The notes: generated by a model not told the origin, from the sequence alone. A stretch of DNA of 8,062 nt from Alphaproteobacteria bacterium (GCA_003694205.1 RFKS01000112.1:1-8062); one strand, 5' to 3'. Shown: positions 1 to 5,924, counted from the stretch's first letter. Program-made: numbers and translations.

Positions 1-521
1 AGCTTCCAGGTCGCGGCCATCGACAGCGCCTCGTGAAAGGCGCCGATATTGGTCGTGCCATCGCCGAAGAAGCAGGTTGCGACCTGCCCGCTCTGGCGAT
101 AGGCGGCCGACCAGGCGGCTCCCATGGCGATCGGCAGATGGGCGCCGATGATGGCATAGGAGCCCATGGCACCGTGCTCGACATCGGTCAGATGCATCGA
201 GCCGCCCTTGCCGCGCAGAAGCCCGCAGTCGCGCCCCATCAGCTCGCCGAGCACGCCGGTCATCGAGGCGCCGCGGGCGAGCGTATGCGCGTGCCCGCGG
301 TAGGTGCAGAAGGTCCAGTCATCGGGCTTCATGGCGGCGGCAAAGCCGGCCGCGATCGCCTCCTGTCCGATGGCGAGATGGCTCGTGCCCTTGATCAGAT
401 TCTGCAGGAAGAGGTCGTAGGCACGCTTCTCGAGCTGCCGGATCTCCTGTTGCAGGCGATAGAGGCGCAGGCGCGTTTCCTCCCCGATATCGTCATTCCT
501 GCGCGTCGCTTTCTTGGCCAC
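1..521 (-). CDS. Thiamine-diphosphate-dependent 2-oxo acid dehydrogenase E1 component, alpha subunit (N-terminal part, cut by window edge)
   Basis: E1 alpha subunit of a pyruvate/acetoin/branched-chain 2-oxo acid dehydrogenase-type complex: ThDP-dependent decarboxylation of a 2-oxo acid and transfer of the acyl group to a lipoyl E2. About 173 codons are visible; the C-terminal half lies beyond base 1. Seen in the translation: YRGHAHTLARG (about residues 74-84), GKGGSMH (104-110), and the ThDP/Mg motif start GDGTTNIG (153-160) followed by AFHEALS, the usual order for E1 alpha. The chosen start is GTG at 521-519 (VAKKATRR), with AGAAGGA about 8 bases upstream. The N-terminus is basic and charged, not a signal peptide, so the protein is cytosolic. 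The 188-bp gap to the M24 stop holds a REP-like palindrome, so cotranscription with M24 is possible but unproven. An E1 beta gene would be expected next, outside the window. The substrate cannot be decided from this fragment. Confidence 0.9.
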   Translation of the reverse strand, partial: MAKKATRRNDDIGEETRLRLYRLQQEIRQLEKRAYDLFLQNLIKGTSHLAIGQEAIAAGFAAAMKPDDWTFCTYRGHAHTLARGASMTGVLGELMGRDCGLLRGKGGSMHLTDVEHGAMGSYAIIGAHLPIAMGAAWSAAYRQSGQVATCFFGDGTTNIGAFHEALSMAATWK

Positions 522-561
522 GATTGTCAGTCCTTCTGATTATTCCGGTATTCCCTTCGTG

Positions 562-632
562 CTTCGACAGGCTCAGCACGAACGGAATTCTGTATCAATG
601 CATCCATCCCGTTCGCCCTGAGCCTGTCGAAG
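562..632. repeat. REP-like inverted repeat (TTCGACAGGCTCAG family)
   Basis: Two 24-base arms, 562-585 and 609-632, are reverse complements at 22 of 24 positions, separated by a 23-base AT-richer spacer (586-608). The arm core TTCGACAGGCTCAG resembles a dispersed intergenic palindrome I recall from alphaproteobacterial, especially sphingomonad, genomes; this is memory, not a search. It lies between the M24 stop and the E1 alpha start. As RNA it would fold into a long stem-loop on either strand and could attenuate or stabilise a transcript running from M24 into E1. The rest of the 188-bp gap, apart from the E1 ribosome binding site, shows nothing I can name. Confidence 0.8.
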
Positions 633-709
633 GGCGGGCGGAGCGAGAAGCCGTCTCTGGCCCCGGGCCCGTCGCAGCGGCAGCGGCTGTCTCATCACCG
701 TCATGGCCC

Positions 710-2083
710 TCAATACGGATTCGCGATCGGCAGTTCCTCCGCCGGGAAGAGGGTGATCACCTTGCAGCCATCGGCGGTGACCACCACCTCTTCCTCGATG
801 CGCGCCGCGCCCGAGCCGTCCTTGGCCGGGCAATAGGTCTCGAGCGCGAAGACCATGCCTTCCTTGATCTCCATCGGATGATCGAGCGAAACGAGGCGCG
901 AGATGATCGGCCGCTCGTGCAGGGCCACGCCGAGGCCGTGGCCGAACTGCAACGCGAAGGCCTCCATCTCGTCGGCAAAGCCGAATTCCTCGGCCTTCGG
1001 AAAGACGCTTGCGATCTCGTCCGTCGTGGCACCGGGGCGGACGCGCTCGATGGCGGCGTCCATCCACTCGCGCGCCTTCTTGTAGGCGTCGTGATGGGCG
1101 ACCGGCGCGCGGCCGACATTGAAGGTGCGATAATAGCAGGTGCGATAGCCCATATAGGCCTGGATGATATCGAAGAAGGCCTGGTCGCCGGGGCGGATGA
1201 TGCGGTCGGTGAAATTGTGCGGGTGCGGCATGCAGCGCTCGCCGGCAACCGCGTTGATCGCCTCGACATCGTCCGAGCCCATCTCGAAAAGGCGCCCGGT
1301 GGCCATGGCGACGATGTCGGATTCGCGGACGCCGGGTTTGAGCGCCTCGAAGATGTACTGATACACGCCGTCGACCATCGCCGCCGCCGTATTGAGGAGC
1401 ATGATCTCGTCGCGGCTTTTCACCTCGCGCGCATCGAGCATGGTCTGCTGCCCGTCGCGGACCTCGATTCCGAGCTTCTGCAGCTCGAAGAGCATCGGCG
1501 GCTCGATGACGTCGACGCCCACCGGCATGTCGGCGACGCCCTGCTCGCGCAGCACATCGTGGATCTCCTGCGCCGCGCGCTGCACCAGTCCCTGATCGGG
1601 CGGGATGGTGCCCCGCAGGCCGACATTGCCGGCATGGCAGCATTGCGGCTGGAGCCAGGGCGCATAGATGCGGTGATGTGCCGCCGCCGAGCCGAAATCC
1701 CACAGATGCGGCTCGCCATTGCCGGTGAGCAGCGCGTAGCGGCAGAACTTGTCGCGCGACCACTCGCCGATCATGGTCGAGGTGATATAGCGGATATTGT
1801 TGTTGTCGAAGCAGAGCAGCGCCCCGAGATCGGAGTTGCGGAGCGCCTGTCGGGTGCGCGCGAGGCGATAGCGATGGAGGCGCCGGAAATCGACGCGCTC
1901 CTCGAAATCGACATTCATCACGCCATGCGCGTTGAGACGCGACCAGTCGTGGTGCGGATCGATGTCCTCGGGTTTGATCTCGCGCCGCTCCGAGAGCGCG
2001 CGCGGCTTTCGCGCCTGTTCCGACGGCCCGTGATCATGTTCGCATGCACCGCCCGTATGACCTTGGCCGATCTTTTCCGTCAT
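710..2083 (-). CDS. M24 (creatinase / aminopeptidase P-like) family metallopeptidase homologue with an altered metal site
   Basis: A 457-residue protein with M24B architecture: creatinase-like N-terminal domain (about 60-215, with GALLCFDNNNIRYITST at 87-103) and a pita-bread catalytic domain (about 225-450). Compared with E. coli PepP, the first metal Asp is D305 (FFDII), the His ligand is H382 (FGHGLG), a second His is H389 (ALHERP), and the Glu ligands are E415 (FALET) and E430 (ARIEEE). The second metal Asp, 11 residues after the first (PepP DITRTF), is Cys316 here (CYYRTF). The M24B fold also hosts creatinase and the DMSP lyase DddP, and the N-terminal segment recalls DddP-like proteins, so a lyase or hydrolase of small molecules is as likely as a peptidase. 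The ATG at 2083 is preferred over upstream in-frame codons because GGAGGG sits 8 bases before it. The first 30 residues are polar and His-rich with no signal peptide. A strong promoter and operator lie just upstream. Family call firm, activity unknown. Confidence 0.9.
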   Translation of the reverse strand: MTEKIGQGHTGGACEHDHGPSEQARKPRALSERREIKPEDIDPHHDWSRLNAHGVMNVDFEERVDFRRLHRYRLARTRQALRNSDLGALLCFDNNNIRYITSTMIGEWSRDKFCRYALLTGNGEPHLWDFGSAAAHHRIYAPWLQPQCCHAGNVGLRGTIPPDQGLVQRAAQEIHDVLREQGVADMPVGVDVIEPPMLFELQKLGIEVRDGQQTMLDAREVKSRDEIMLLNTAAAMVDGVYQYIFEALKPGVRESDIVAMATGRLFEMGSDDVEAINAVAGERCMPHPHNFTDRIIRPGDQAFFDIIQAYMGYRTCYYRTFNVGRAPVAHHDAYKKAREWMDAAIERVRPGATTDEIASVFPKAEEFGFADEMEAFALQFGHGLGVALHERPIISRLVSLDHPMEIKEGMVFALETYCPAKDGSGAARIEEEVVVTADGCKVITLFPAEELPIANPY

Positions 2084-2103
2084 CGTTCGTCCCTCCGGAT
2101 ACG

Positions 2104-2122
2104 CGCCGCCCTTTTGGCGGCG
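2104..2122 (-). other. GC-rich stem-loop in the M24 mRNA leader
   Basis: Perfect 7-bp inverted repeat, CGCCGCC at 2104-2110 and GGCGGCG at 2116-2122, with a 5-base loop. It falls between the predicted transcription start of the M24 gene and its Shine-Dalgarno sequence (GGAGGG, about 2091-2096). No U-tract follows on the minus strand, so it is not an obvious terminator. It may stabilise the leader or tune translation; function is inferred only from position. Confidence 0.4.
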
Positions 2123-2155
2123 TCTTCCATATCGCCCAGCGAACTTCATATCGAC

Positions 2156-2171
2156 ACGCAAACGTTTGCGT
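2156..2171. promoter_or_regulatory. LacI/PurR-family type operator upstream of the M24 gene
   Basis: Perfect 16-bp palindrome ACGCAAACGTTTGCGT with the central CG typical of LacI-family operators; as I remember it, this matches the symmetric form of the E. coli PurR box. It starts at the base after the predicted -10 box of the M24 promoter and so covers the expected transcription start, a classical repressor position. A near-identical palindrome lies in the GST promoter at 3064-3077. The repressor is not encoded in this window. Confidence 0.75.
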
Positions 2172-2200
2172 TCTATGCCATGCCCTACGCCACGCGTCAA
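2172..2200 (-). promoter_or_regulatory. Sigma-70-type promoter of the M24 gene
   Basis: On the minus strand TTGACG (2200-2195) is followed after exactly 17 bases by CATAGA (2177-2172). The -35 matches 5 of 6 consensus bases; the -10 is weak. Transcription would start near 2165, inside the operator palindrome, giving a leader of roughly 80 bases before the M24 ATG. Confidence 0.6.
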
Positions 2201-2240
2201 TCATTGCGATCGCGGCCAGAAACTGGAAGCGTGCTCAAGT

Positions 2241-2257
2241 CTGCCGCGAGGCGGCAG
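2241..2257 (-). terminator. Hairpin just downstream of the GST stop codon, possible terminator
   Basis: Perfect 7-bp stem (CTGCCGC / GCGGCAG) with a 3-base loop, 15 bases after the GST stop codon. No run of U follows on the minus strand (ACTTGAGC), so intrinsic termination would be inefficient. It could also protect the 3' end of the GST mRNA. Together with the separate M24 promoter it argues that GST and M24 are mainly separate transcripts. Confidence 0.4.
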
Positions 2258-2272
2258 GTCGTGCAAGGGGCC

Positions 2273-3022
2273 TCACCGCGGCACATAGGCGAGAATGGCG
2301 CGCTCGAAGCTCGGGCGGGCGGCCATCCGCTGATACCAGCGTGCGACGTGCGGGTACTCATGGAGGTCGATGCCGAGTACGCCGGCGCGATGGACATTGA
2401 CCACGGCCGAGAAATCGGCGAGCGACACCGTGTCGCCGGCGAGATAGTCGGATGTCGCAAGCGCCGCGTCGGCGCGGGCGAGGAAGTCGCGGATGCGCGC
2501 CTCATGGGCGGCGAGCTCCGCGGGGTCGAAGCCCTCGAGGTAGCGGCGGTAGAAATCGACAAGATCCGGATTGCGCTGGTGAGCGGCGTAAAATTCGTAT
2601 TTCTCGCGCGTCGGCGGGTACCGGTCACGAAAGATGCGCTCGAAGGTCAGCGTCTTGATGCTGTCCTGGAGCGCGGCTCCCATCTCCATCCAGGGCCGGA
2701 TGCGCGCCGCCTCTTCGGGCGAGCCGGGTGTCAGGCGCGGCCCGTCGAAATGATCGTCGAGATACTGGATGATGTCGTGCGACTCGGTGACGAGCGTGCC
2801 GTCATGGACCAGCGCCGGCACCACGCCCTTGGGGTGGATGCCCTGGTAGGCGGGCGTCAGATGTTCGAAGGCCGTCAGATCGATGGCATGGCTCTGCCAG
2901 GGGATGCCCTTCTCCTCGAGCACGAGGCGCACCCGCTGCGAGCAGTTCGAGAACGGGCTGTGATAGAGATGCACGCCCCGCAGCGCCTTTACCGTGCGGT
3001 TTTCGGGCTCGACGATGGGCAT
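2273..3022 (-). CDS. Glutathione S-transferase family protein
   Basis: A 249-residue cytosolic protein with a thioredoxin-like N-terminal domain (about 16-95) and an all-helical C-terminal domain (about 105-245). The N-domain carries LYHSPFSNCSQRVRL (19-33), whose Ser/Cys cluster is where the glutathione-activating residue lies; the cis-proline motif VVPALVHDG (67-75, Pro69); and the gamma-glutamyl-binding Glu80-Ser81 (TESHDIIQYL). The C-domain has DYLAGDTVSLADFS (192-205), the conserved folding motif. The GSH fold is intact, so glutathione conjugation, thiol transfer, or an ether- or halide-cleaving activity of the LigE/LigF kind are all possible; the sequence does not decide. The start at 3022 (MPIVEPENR) is chosen because AGGAGAG lies about 9 bases upstream. 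A palindromic operator like that of the M24 gene sits 42 bases upstream, implying shared control. Confidence 0.9.
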   Translation of the reverse strand: MPIVEPENRTVKALRGVHLYHSPFSNCSQRVRLVLEEKGIPWQSHAIDLTAFEHLTPAYQGIHPKGVVPALVHDGTLVTESHDIIQYLDDHFDGPRLTPGSPEEAARIRPWMEMGAALQDSIKTLTFERIFRDRYPPTREKYEFYAAHQRNPDLVDFYRRYLEGFDPAELAAHEARIRDFLARADAALATSDYLAGDTVSLADFSAVVNVHRAGVLGIDLHEYPHVARWYQRMAARPSFERAILAYVPR

Positions 3023-3057
3023 GGCCGTCTCTCCTCTGCCGTGGACCGGTGGCAAGC

Positions 3058-3077
3058 CTATAACGCAAAGCTTTGCG
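3058..3077 (-). promoter_or_regulatory. Operator palindrome and -10 box of the GST gene
   Basis: Perfect 14-bp palindrome CGCAAAGCTTTGCG at 3064-3077, differing from the M24 operator core only in its central two bases (GC instead of CG). On the minus strand it is followed at once by TTATAG (3063-3058), a fair -10 box, so it would occupy the -35/-10 spacer. The -35 is not convincing (CTGGCC at 17-base spacing). The 155-bp gap between the GST and transposase starts otherwise holds only the transposase-side repeat at 3120-3141. Confidence 0.6.
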
Positions 3078-3119
3078 CAAGGCCAGCACCGGCTGCGCGA
3101 GCACATTCGGGATCAGCGA

Positions 3120-3141
3120 CAGATATGGGGACATGATATCG
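3120..3141 (+). repeat. Left 22-bp repeat of the RAYT unit
   Basis: Contains GATAT (3122-3126) and ATATC (3136-3140) able to pair around a 9-base loop. It agrees at 17 of 22 positions, without gaps, with 3830-3851. Confidence 0.55.
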
Positions 3142-3177
3142 ATTGACGGCGCATGGCGGGGCGTCCATCATGCACGC

Positions 3178-3846
3178 ATGGCACGCATGGCGCGCATCGT
3201 CATTCCCGGTCTGCCGCATCATGTGATGCAGCGGGGCAATCGCGGCCAGCAGGTCTTCTTCACCGCCGGTGACAGCCTTCATTACCGGACGCTGGTTGCC
3301 GAGGGGTGCCGCGCGCATGGCGTGGCATGCTGGGCCTATTGCCTGATGCCCGATCATGTCCATCTCATCCTCGTGCCGTCCGACGAGAGCGGGCTCAGGC
3401 GCGCGCTCGGCGAGGCGCACCGGCGCTATACGCGGCATGTCAACCGGCGCAATGGCTGGACCGGCTATCTGTGGCAGGGGCGCTTCGCCTCCTGCGTCCT
3501 CGATGAAGCCGGTCTTCTCGAGGCGGCGCGCTATGTCGAGCGTGCGCCGGTGCGCGGTGGCTTCTGCCTGCGGCCCGAGCACTGGCGCTGGTCGAGCGCG
3601 CGGGCGCATCTCACCGGACGCGACGACCCGCTGGTGGCGGCAGGACCGTTGCTCGCGCGTTGCCCGCAATGGGCGGAATTTCTGGCCCAGGGAGTGCCCG
3701 GGACGACGGCGCGGCGGCTGGAACGGCATGTCCGCACCGGCCGGCCGATGGGGAGCGAGGCGTTCCTGCGCGCGCTCGAGCTGCGAACGGGCCGGCGTCT
3801 GCGTCGTCGCAAGCCCGGGCCGAAGCCCAGAAATACGGTGACATGA
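3178..3846 (+). CDS. REP-associated tyrosine transposase (RAYT / TnpA_REP, Y1 HUH family)
   Basis: A 222-residue, Arg-rich IS200-like transposase that nicks and joins single-stranded DNA at hairpins. Seen: the family opening RIVIPGLPHHVMQRGNRGQQVFF (6-28), the HUH metal motif as HVH (60-62) in MPDHVHLIL, YLWQGRF (97-103), the likely catalytic Tyr119 in ARYVERAPVRGGF (family form YVELNPVRAG), and WRWSSARAH (136-144). The Asn of the NPVR motif is Ala here. A basic tail (RRLRRRKPGPKPR) may bind DNA. All catalytic residues I can place are present, so the gene looks intact. ATG 3178 was chosen because homology begins there. ATG 3187 is equally possible, since the start codon lies in a duplicated 9-mer (GCACGCATG at 3172-3180 and 3181-3189), and ATG 3133 would place the start inside the left repeat. 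No clear ribosome binding site precedes any of them. The stop overlaps the right repeat. Confidence 0.9.
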   Translation: MARMARIVIPGLPHHVMQRGNRGQQVFFTAGDSLHYRTLVAEGCRAHGVACWAYCLMPDHVHLILVPSDESGLRRALGEAHRRYTRHVNRRNGWTGYLWQGRFASCVLDEAGLLEAARYVERAPVRGGFCLRPEHWRWSSARAHLTGRDDPLVAAGPLLARCPQWAEFLAQGVPGTTARRLERHVRTGRPMGSEAFLRALELRTGRRLRRRKPGPKPRNTVT

Positions 3847-3851
3847 TACCG
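3830..3851 (+). repeat. Right 22-bp repeat of the RAYT unit
   Basis: Overlaps the last codons and stop of the transposase gene. CGGT (3836-3839) and ACCG (3848-3851) can pair around an 8-base loop that contains GACATGAT. Same orientation as the left repeat and exactly 710 bases from it. Confidence 0.55.
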
Positions 3852-3877
3852 GATCTGCGGCCGACGGTGTGACCGGC

Positions 3878-5050
3878 TCAGCCGCCCCCTGCACGACGAA
3901 ATCGCGCGAGTCCGGCCTCAAGGTCGGTGATCAGATCCGCCGGATCCTCGAGCCCGATATGGAGACGCAGGAGGGGACCCTCCGCCTGCCAGCGCGTGGC
4001 GCTGCGCACGCGCGCCGGGTCGGCGGGCAGGATGAGGCTCTCATAGCCGCCCCAGGAGAAGCCGATGCCGAAATGTTCGAGGCCGTCGATGAAGGCGGCG
4101 ATGGCGTCTTCGTCTCCTCCGCGCATGACGATCGAGAACAGTCCGCAGGAGCCGGTAAAGTCGCGCCGGAAGATGTCATGCCCCGGACAGTCGGGGAGGG
4201 CGGGGTGGAGGACCCGCGCCACCTCGGGGCGCGCCTTGAGCCAGTTGGCGATCTCGATCGCGTTCGTCTCATGGCGGGCAAGCCGTACCCCGAGCGTGCG
4301 CAGACCGCGGAGCGCGAGCCAGGCATCGTCGGCGCTCACCGTGAGACCGAGCGCCGTCGCCATACGCTTGAGTCGCGGCCAGGCGCGATCGTTCGCGGTC
4401 GCCGTGCCGAGCATGACGTCCGAATGGCCGACGATGTACTTGGTCGCCGCATGGATCGAGACATCGGCGCCGAGCGCCAGCGCGTCGAGATGGAGCGGCG
4501 TCGCCCAGGTGTTGTCGAGCAGCACGAGGGCACCGGCCGCATGCGCCGACGCGGCGATGGCCGGCAGGTCCTGGACCTCGAAGCTGAGCGAGCCCGGCGA
4601 TTCGGTGAGCACGAGGCGCGTGCGCGCATCGAGCAGCCCGGCGATGTCGGCACCGATGAGCGGGTCGTAATAAACGGTCTCGATGTCCATCGCCTTCAGC
4701 ACGGTGTCGCAGAAATGGCGCGTCGGCTCGTAGGCGCTGTCGGTGACAAGGATACGATCACCGGCTCTCGCAAAGGCGAGGATGCTGGCTGTGATGGCCG
4801 CCATTCCCGAGGGATAGAGCCAGGTGCCGGCGCCGCCCTCGAGCTCGCGCAGCGCCTCGCGCAGGGCCCAGTGGGTGGGCGTGCCGCGGCGGCCGTAGAA
4901 GAGATCGGCATCCGGATTTGCGATGCCGGCGCGGAGCGCGGCATAGCTTTCGAAAAGACAGGTCGAGGCGCGGAAGATCGGCGGATTGACGATGCCGTGC
5001 GTCCAGTCCTTCCTGCGTCCGCCTTCGACCAGTCGGGTATCGCGCTTCAT
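3878..5050 (-). CDS. metC: Cystathionine beta-lyase (PLP-dependent, Cys/Met metabolism family)
   Basis: A 390-residue PLP enzyme, the normal length for MetC, which cleaves cystathionine to homocysteine, pyruvate and ammonia in methionine synthesis. Seen: YGRRGTPTH (52-60, phosphate-side Tyr/Arg), LYPSGMAAI (78-86, PLP-stacking region), LLDNTWATPL (177-186, Asp179 to the pyridine nitrogen), the Schiff-base lysine Lys204 in SIHAATKYIVGHSD (198-211), and the substrate-carboxylate Arg near 362 (LLRLHIGLED). The motif DSAYEPTRHFCD (104-115) favours the alphaproteobacterial cystathionine beta-lyase branch over gamma-synthase; a related C-S lyase role cannot be excluded. ATG at 5050 is one base after the sseA stop, so the two are translationally coupled and the longer upstream reading frame is not used. 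Convergent with the transposase gene, with 31 bp between the stops. Confidence 0.93.
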   Translation of the reverse strand: MKRDTRLVEGGRRKDWTHGIVNPPIFRASTCLFESYAALRAGIANPDADLFYGRRGTPTHWALREALRELEGGAGTWLYPSGMAAITASILAFARAGDRILVTDSAYEPTRHFCDTVLKAMDIETVYYDPLIGADIAGLLDARTRLVLTESPGSLSFEVQDLPAIAASAHAAGALVLLDNTWATPLHLDALALGADVSIHAATKYIVGHSDVMLGTATANDRAWPRLKRMATALGLTVSADDAWLALRGLRTLGVRLARHETNAIEIANWLKARPEVARVLHPALPDCPGHDIFRRDFTGSCGLFSIVMRGGDEDAIAAFIDGLEHFGIGFSWGGYESLILPADPARVRSATRWQAEGPLLRLHIGLEDPADLITDLEAGLARFRRAGGG

Positions 5051-5051
5051 G

Positions 5052-5924
5052 TCAGGTGTCGTCCCTGTGAGGTCCCATCGCCCTCGGGAGTGCCGGATCG
5101 GCCCCCCATTCGGCCCAGGAGCCGTCATAGACCGCGCAATCGGGATTACCAAGTCTTGCGGCAGCAAGTGCGATCGAGCAGGCGCTGATTCCCGAGCCGC
5201 AGGTCGCGATCAGCGGGGCTTCGGGATTGACGCCGGCGGCCGCGAAGTGGCGACGCAGACGCTCTGGCTCGGCAAGGCGGCCATCGTCCCGGTAGAGCAG
5301 GTCAAAGGGGAGATTGCGGCTGCGCGGAATGTGGCCGCGCGCGAGCCCGGGGCGCGGTTCCGGTGCCTCGCCGCGAAAGCGTGCCGCGCTGCGGGCATCG
5401 ACGATCTCTACCGTATCGTCCGCGATGGTGGCGAGAACCCGCGCCCGATCGGCGACGAGCTGCGGCCGGAAGCCGGCCTCGAAAGTACGCGCCGCAACGG
5501 TTTCCGGTCCGCCGCGAACGGCGCCACCGACACCGCGCCAGGCATCGAGCCCGCCGTCGAGAACGGCCACCCGGTCATGGTCGAAGACGCGGAACATCCA
5601 CCACAGACGGGCCGCGGAATGGACCCCGCCACGGTCATAGACGACGACACGATCGCCACTGCCGACACCTAGCCTGCCGACGGCACGCGCAAATTCCTGC
5701 GGCCGCGGCAGCATGTGCGGCAGGTCGCTCGCGCGATCCGCGATGCCGTCGATATCGAAAAAGGGCGCGCCGGGTATATGGGCCGCAGCATGGTCCGCCG
5801 CCGCGTCGCCGCCACCGGGCAGATACCAGGTCGCATCGATGAGTCGCAGATCCGGCGCACCGATCTCCCTTGCCAGCCAGGCGGCAGAGACCAGTGGCGT
5901 CGACAAGTCCGGTCGCATCGGCAT
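5052..5924 (-). CDS. sseA: 3-mercaptopyruvate / thiosulfate sulfurtransferase, two rhodanese domains
   Basis: A 290-residue tandem-rhodanese protein of typical SseA size. The N-terminal domain (about 10-130) is catalytically silent: where an active domain has Cys it reads VVYDRGGVHSAARLWW (94-109). The C-terminal domain (about 155-285) has DARSAARFRG (176-185), GHIPRSRNLPF (197-207) and the active loop CGSGISA (242-248) with catalytic Cys242. This loop is close to CGSGVTA of 3-mercaptopyruvate sulfurtransferases and unlike the CRKGVTA-type loop of thiosulfate rhodaneses, so mercaptopyruvate is the likelier donor. No signal peptide, hence cytosolic. ATG at 5924 is preferred (GAGG six bases upstream) over the ATG two codons later. 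The stop is one base before metC, making a sulfur amino acid operon. Confidence 0.92.
   Translation of the reverse strand: MPMRPDLSTPLVSAAWLAREIGAPDLRLIDATWYLPGGGDAAADHAAAHIPGAPFFDIDGIADRASDLPHMLPRPQEFARAVGRLGVGSGDRVVVYDRGGVHSAARLWWMFRVFDHDRVAVLDGGLDAWRGVGGAVRGGPETVAARTFEAGFRPQLVADRARVLATIADDTVEIVDARSAARFRGEAPEPRPGLARGHIPRSRNLPFDLLYRDDGRLAEPERLRRHFAAAGVNPEAPLIATCGSGISACSIALAAARLGNPDCAVYDGSWAEWGADPALPRAMGPHRDDT

Larger units (their letters stand above)
3120..3851 (+). mobile_element. Candidate single-gene RAYT (Y1 HUH) element bounded by 22-bp repeats
   Basis: The transposase gene is bracketed by two direct repeats, 3120-3141 and 3830-3851, matching at 17 of 22 positions and sharing the exact core GACATGATA. 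Each has dyad symmetry (GATAT/ATATC around 9 bases on the left; CGGT/ACCG around 8 bases on the right). IS200/IS605-type Y1 transposases act on subterminal hairpins of the same orientation at both ends, so this layout fits. True ends, cleavage sites and other copies cannot be seen here. The unit separates the GST promoter from the 3' end of metC. Confidence 0.5.

Noticed and set aside
33..539. Plus-strand open frame at the left edge
   Set aside because: Antisense to the E1 alpha gene, whose ThDP motif and start site are clear.
524..3136. A very long plus-strand open frame (870 codons) opposite the M24 and GST genes
   Set aside because: Its translation is Arg/Asp/His-rich with no recognisable domain and lies antisense to two clearly conserved proteins with good ribosome binding sites. 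This is a common artefact of GC-rich codon use.
3836..3851. Terminator shared by the transposase gene and metC
   Set aside because: The stem is only 4 bp, has no U-tract, and its match to 3120-3141 is better explained as an element end.
3869..5188. Plus-strand open frame of 439 codons opposite metC
   Set aside because: Low-complexity Arg/Glu/Gly composition and no family motif; it is the antisense shadow of metC.
4760..5700. Further CGCAAA / TTTGCG half-sites
   Set aside because: Those seen (for example near 4769, 4918 and 5687) are single half-sites inside coding sequence without a symmetric partner, so they are not called operators.
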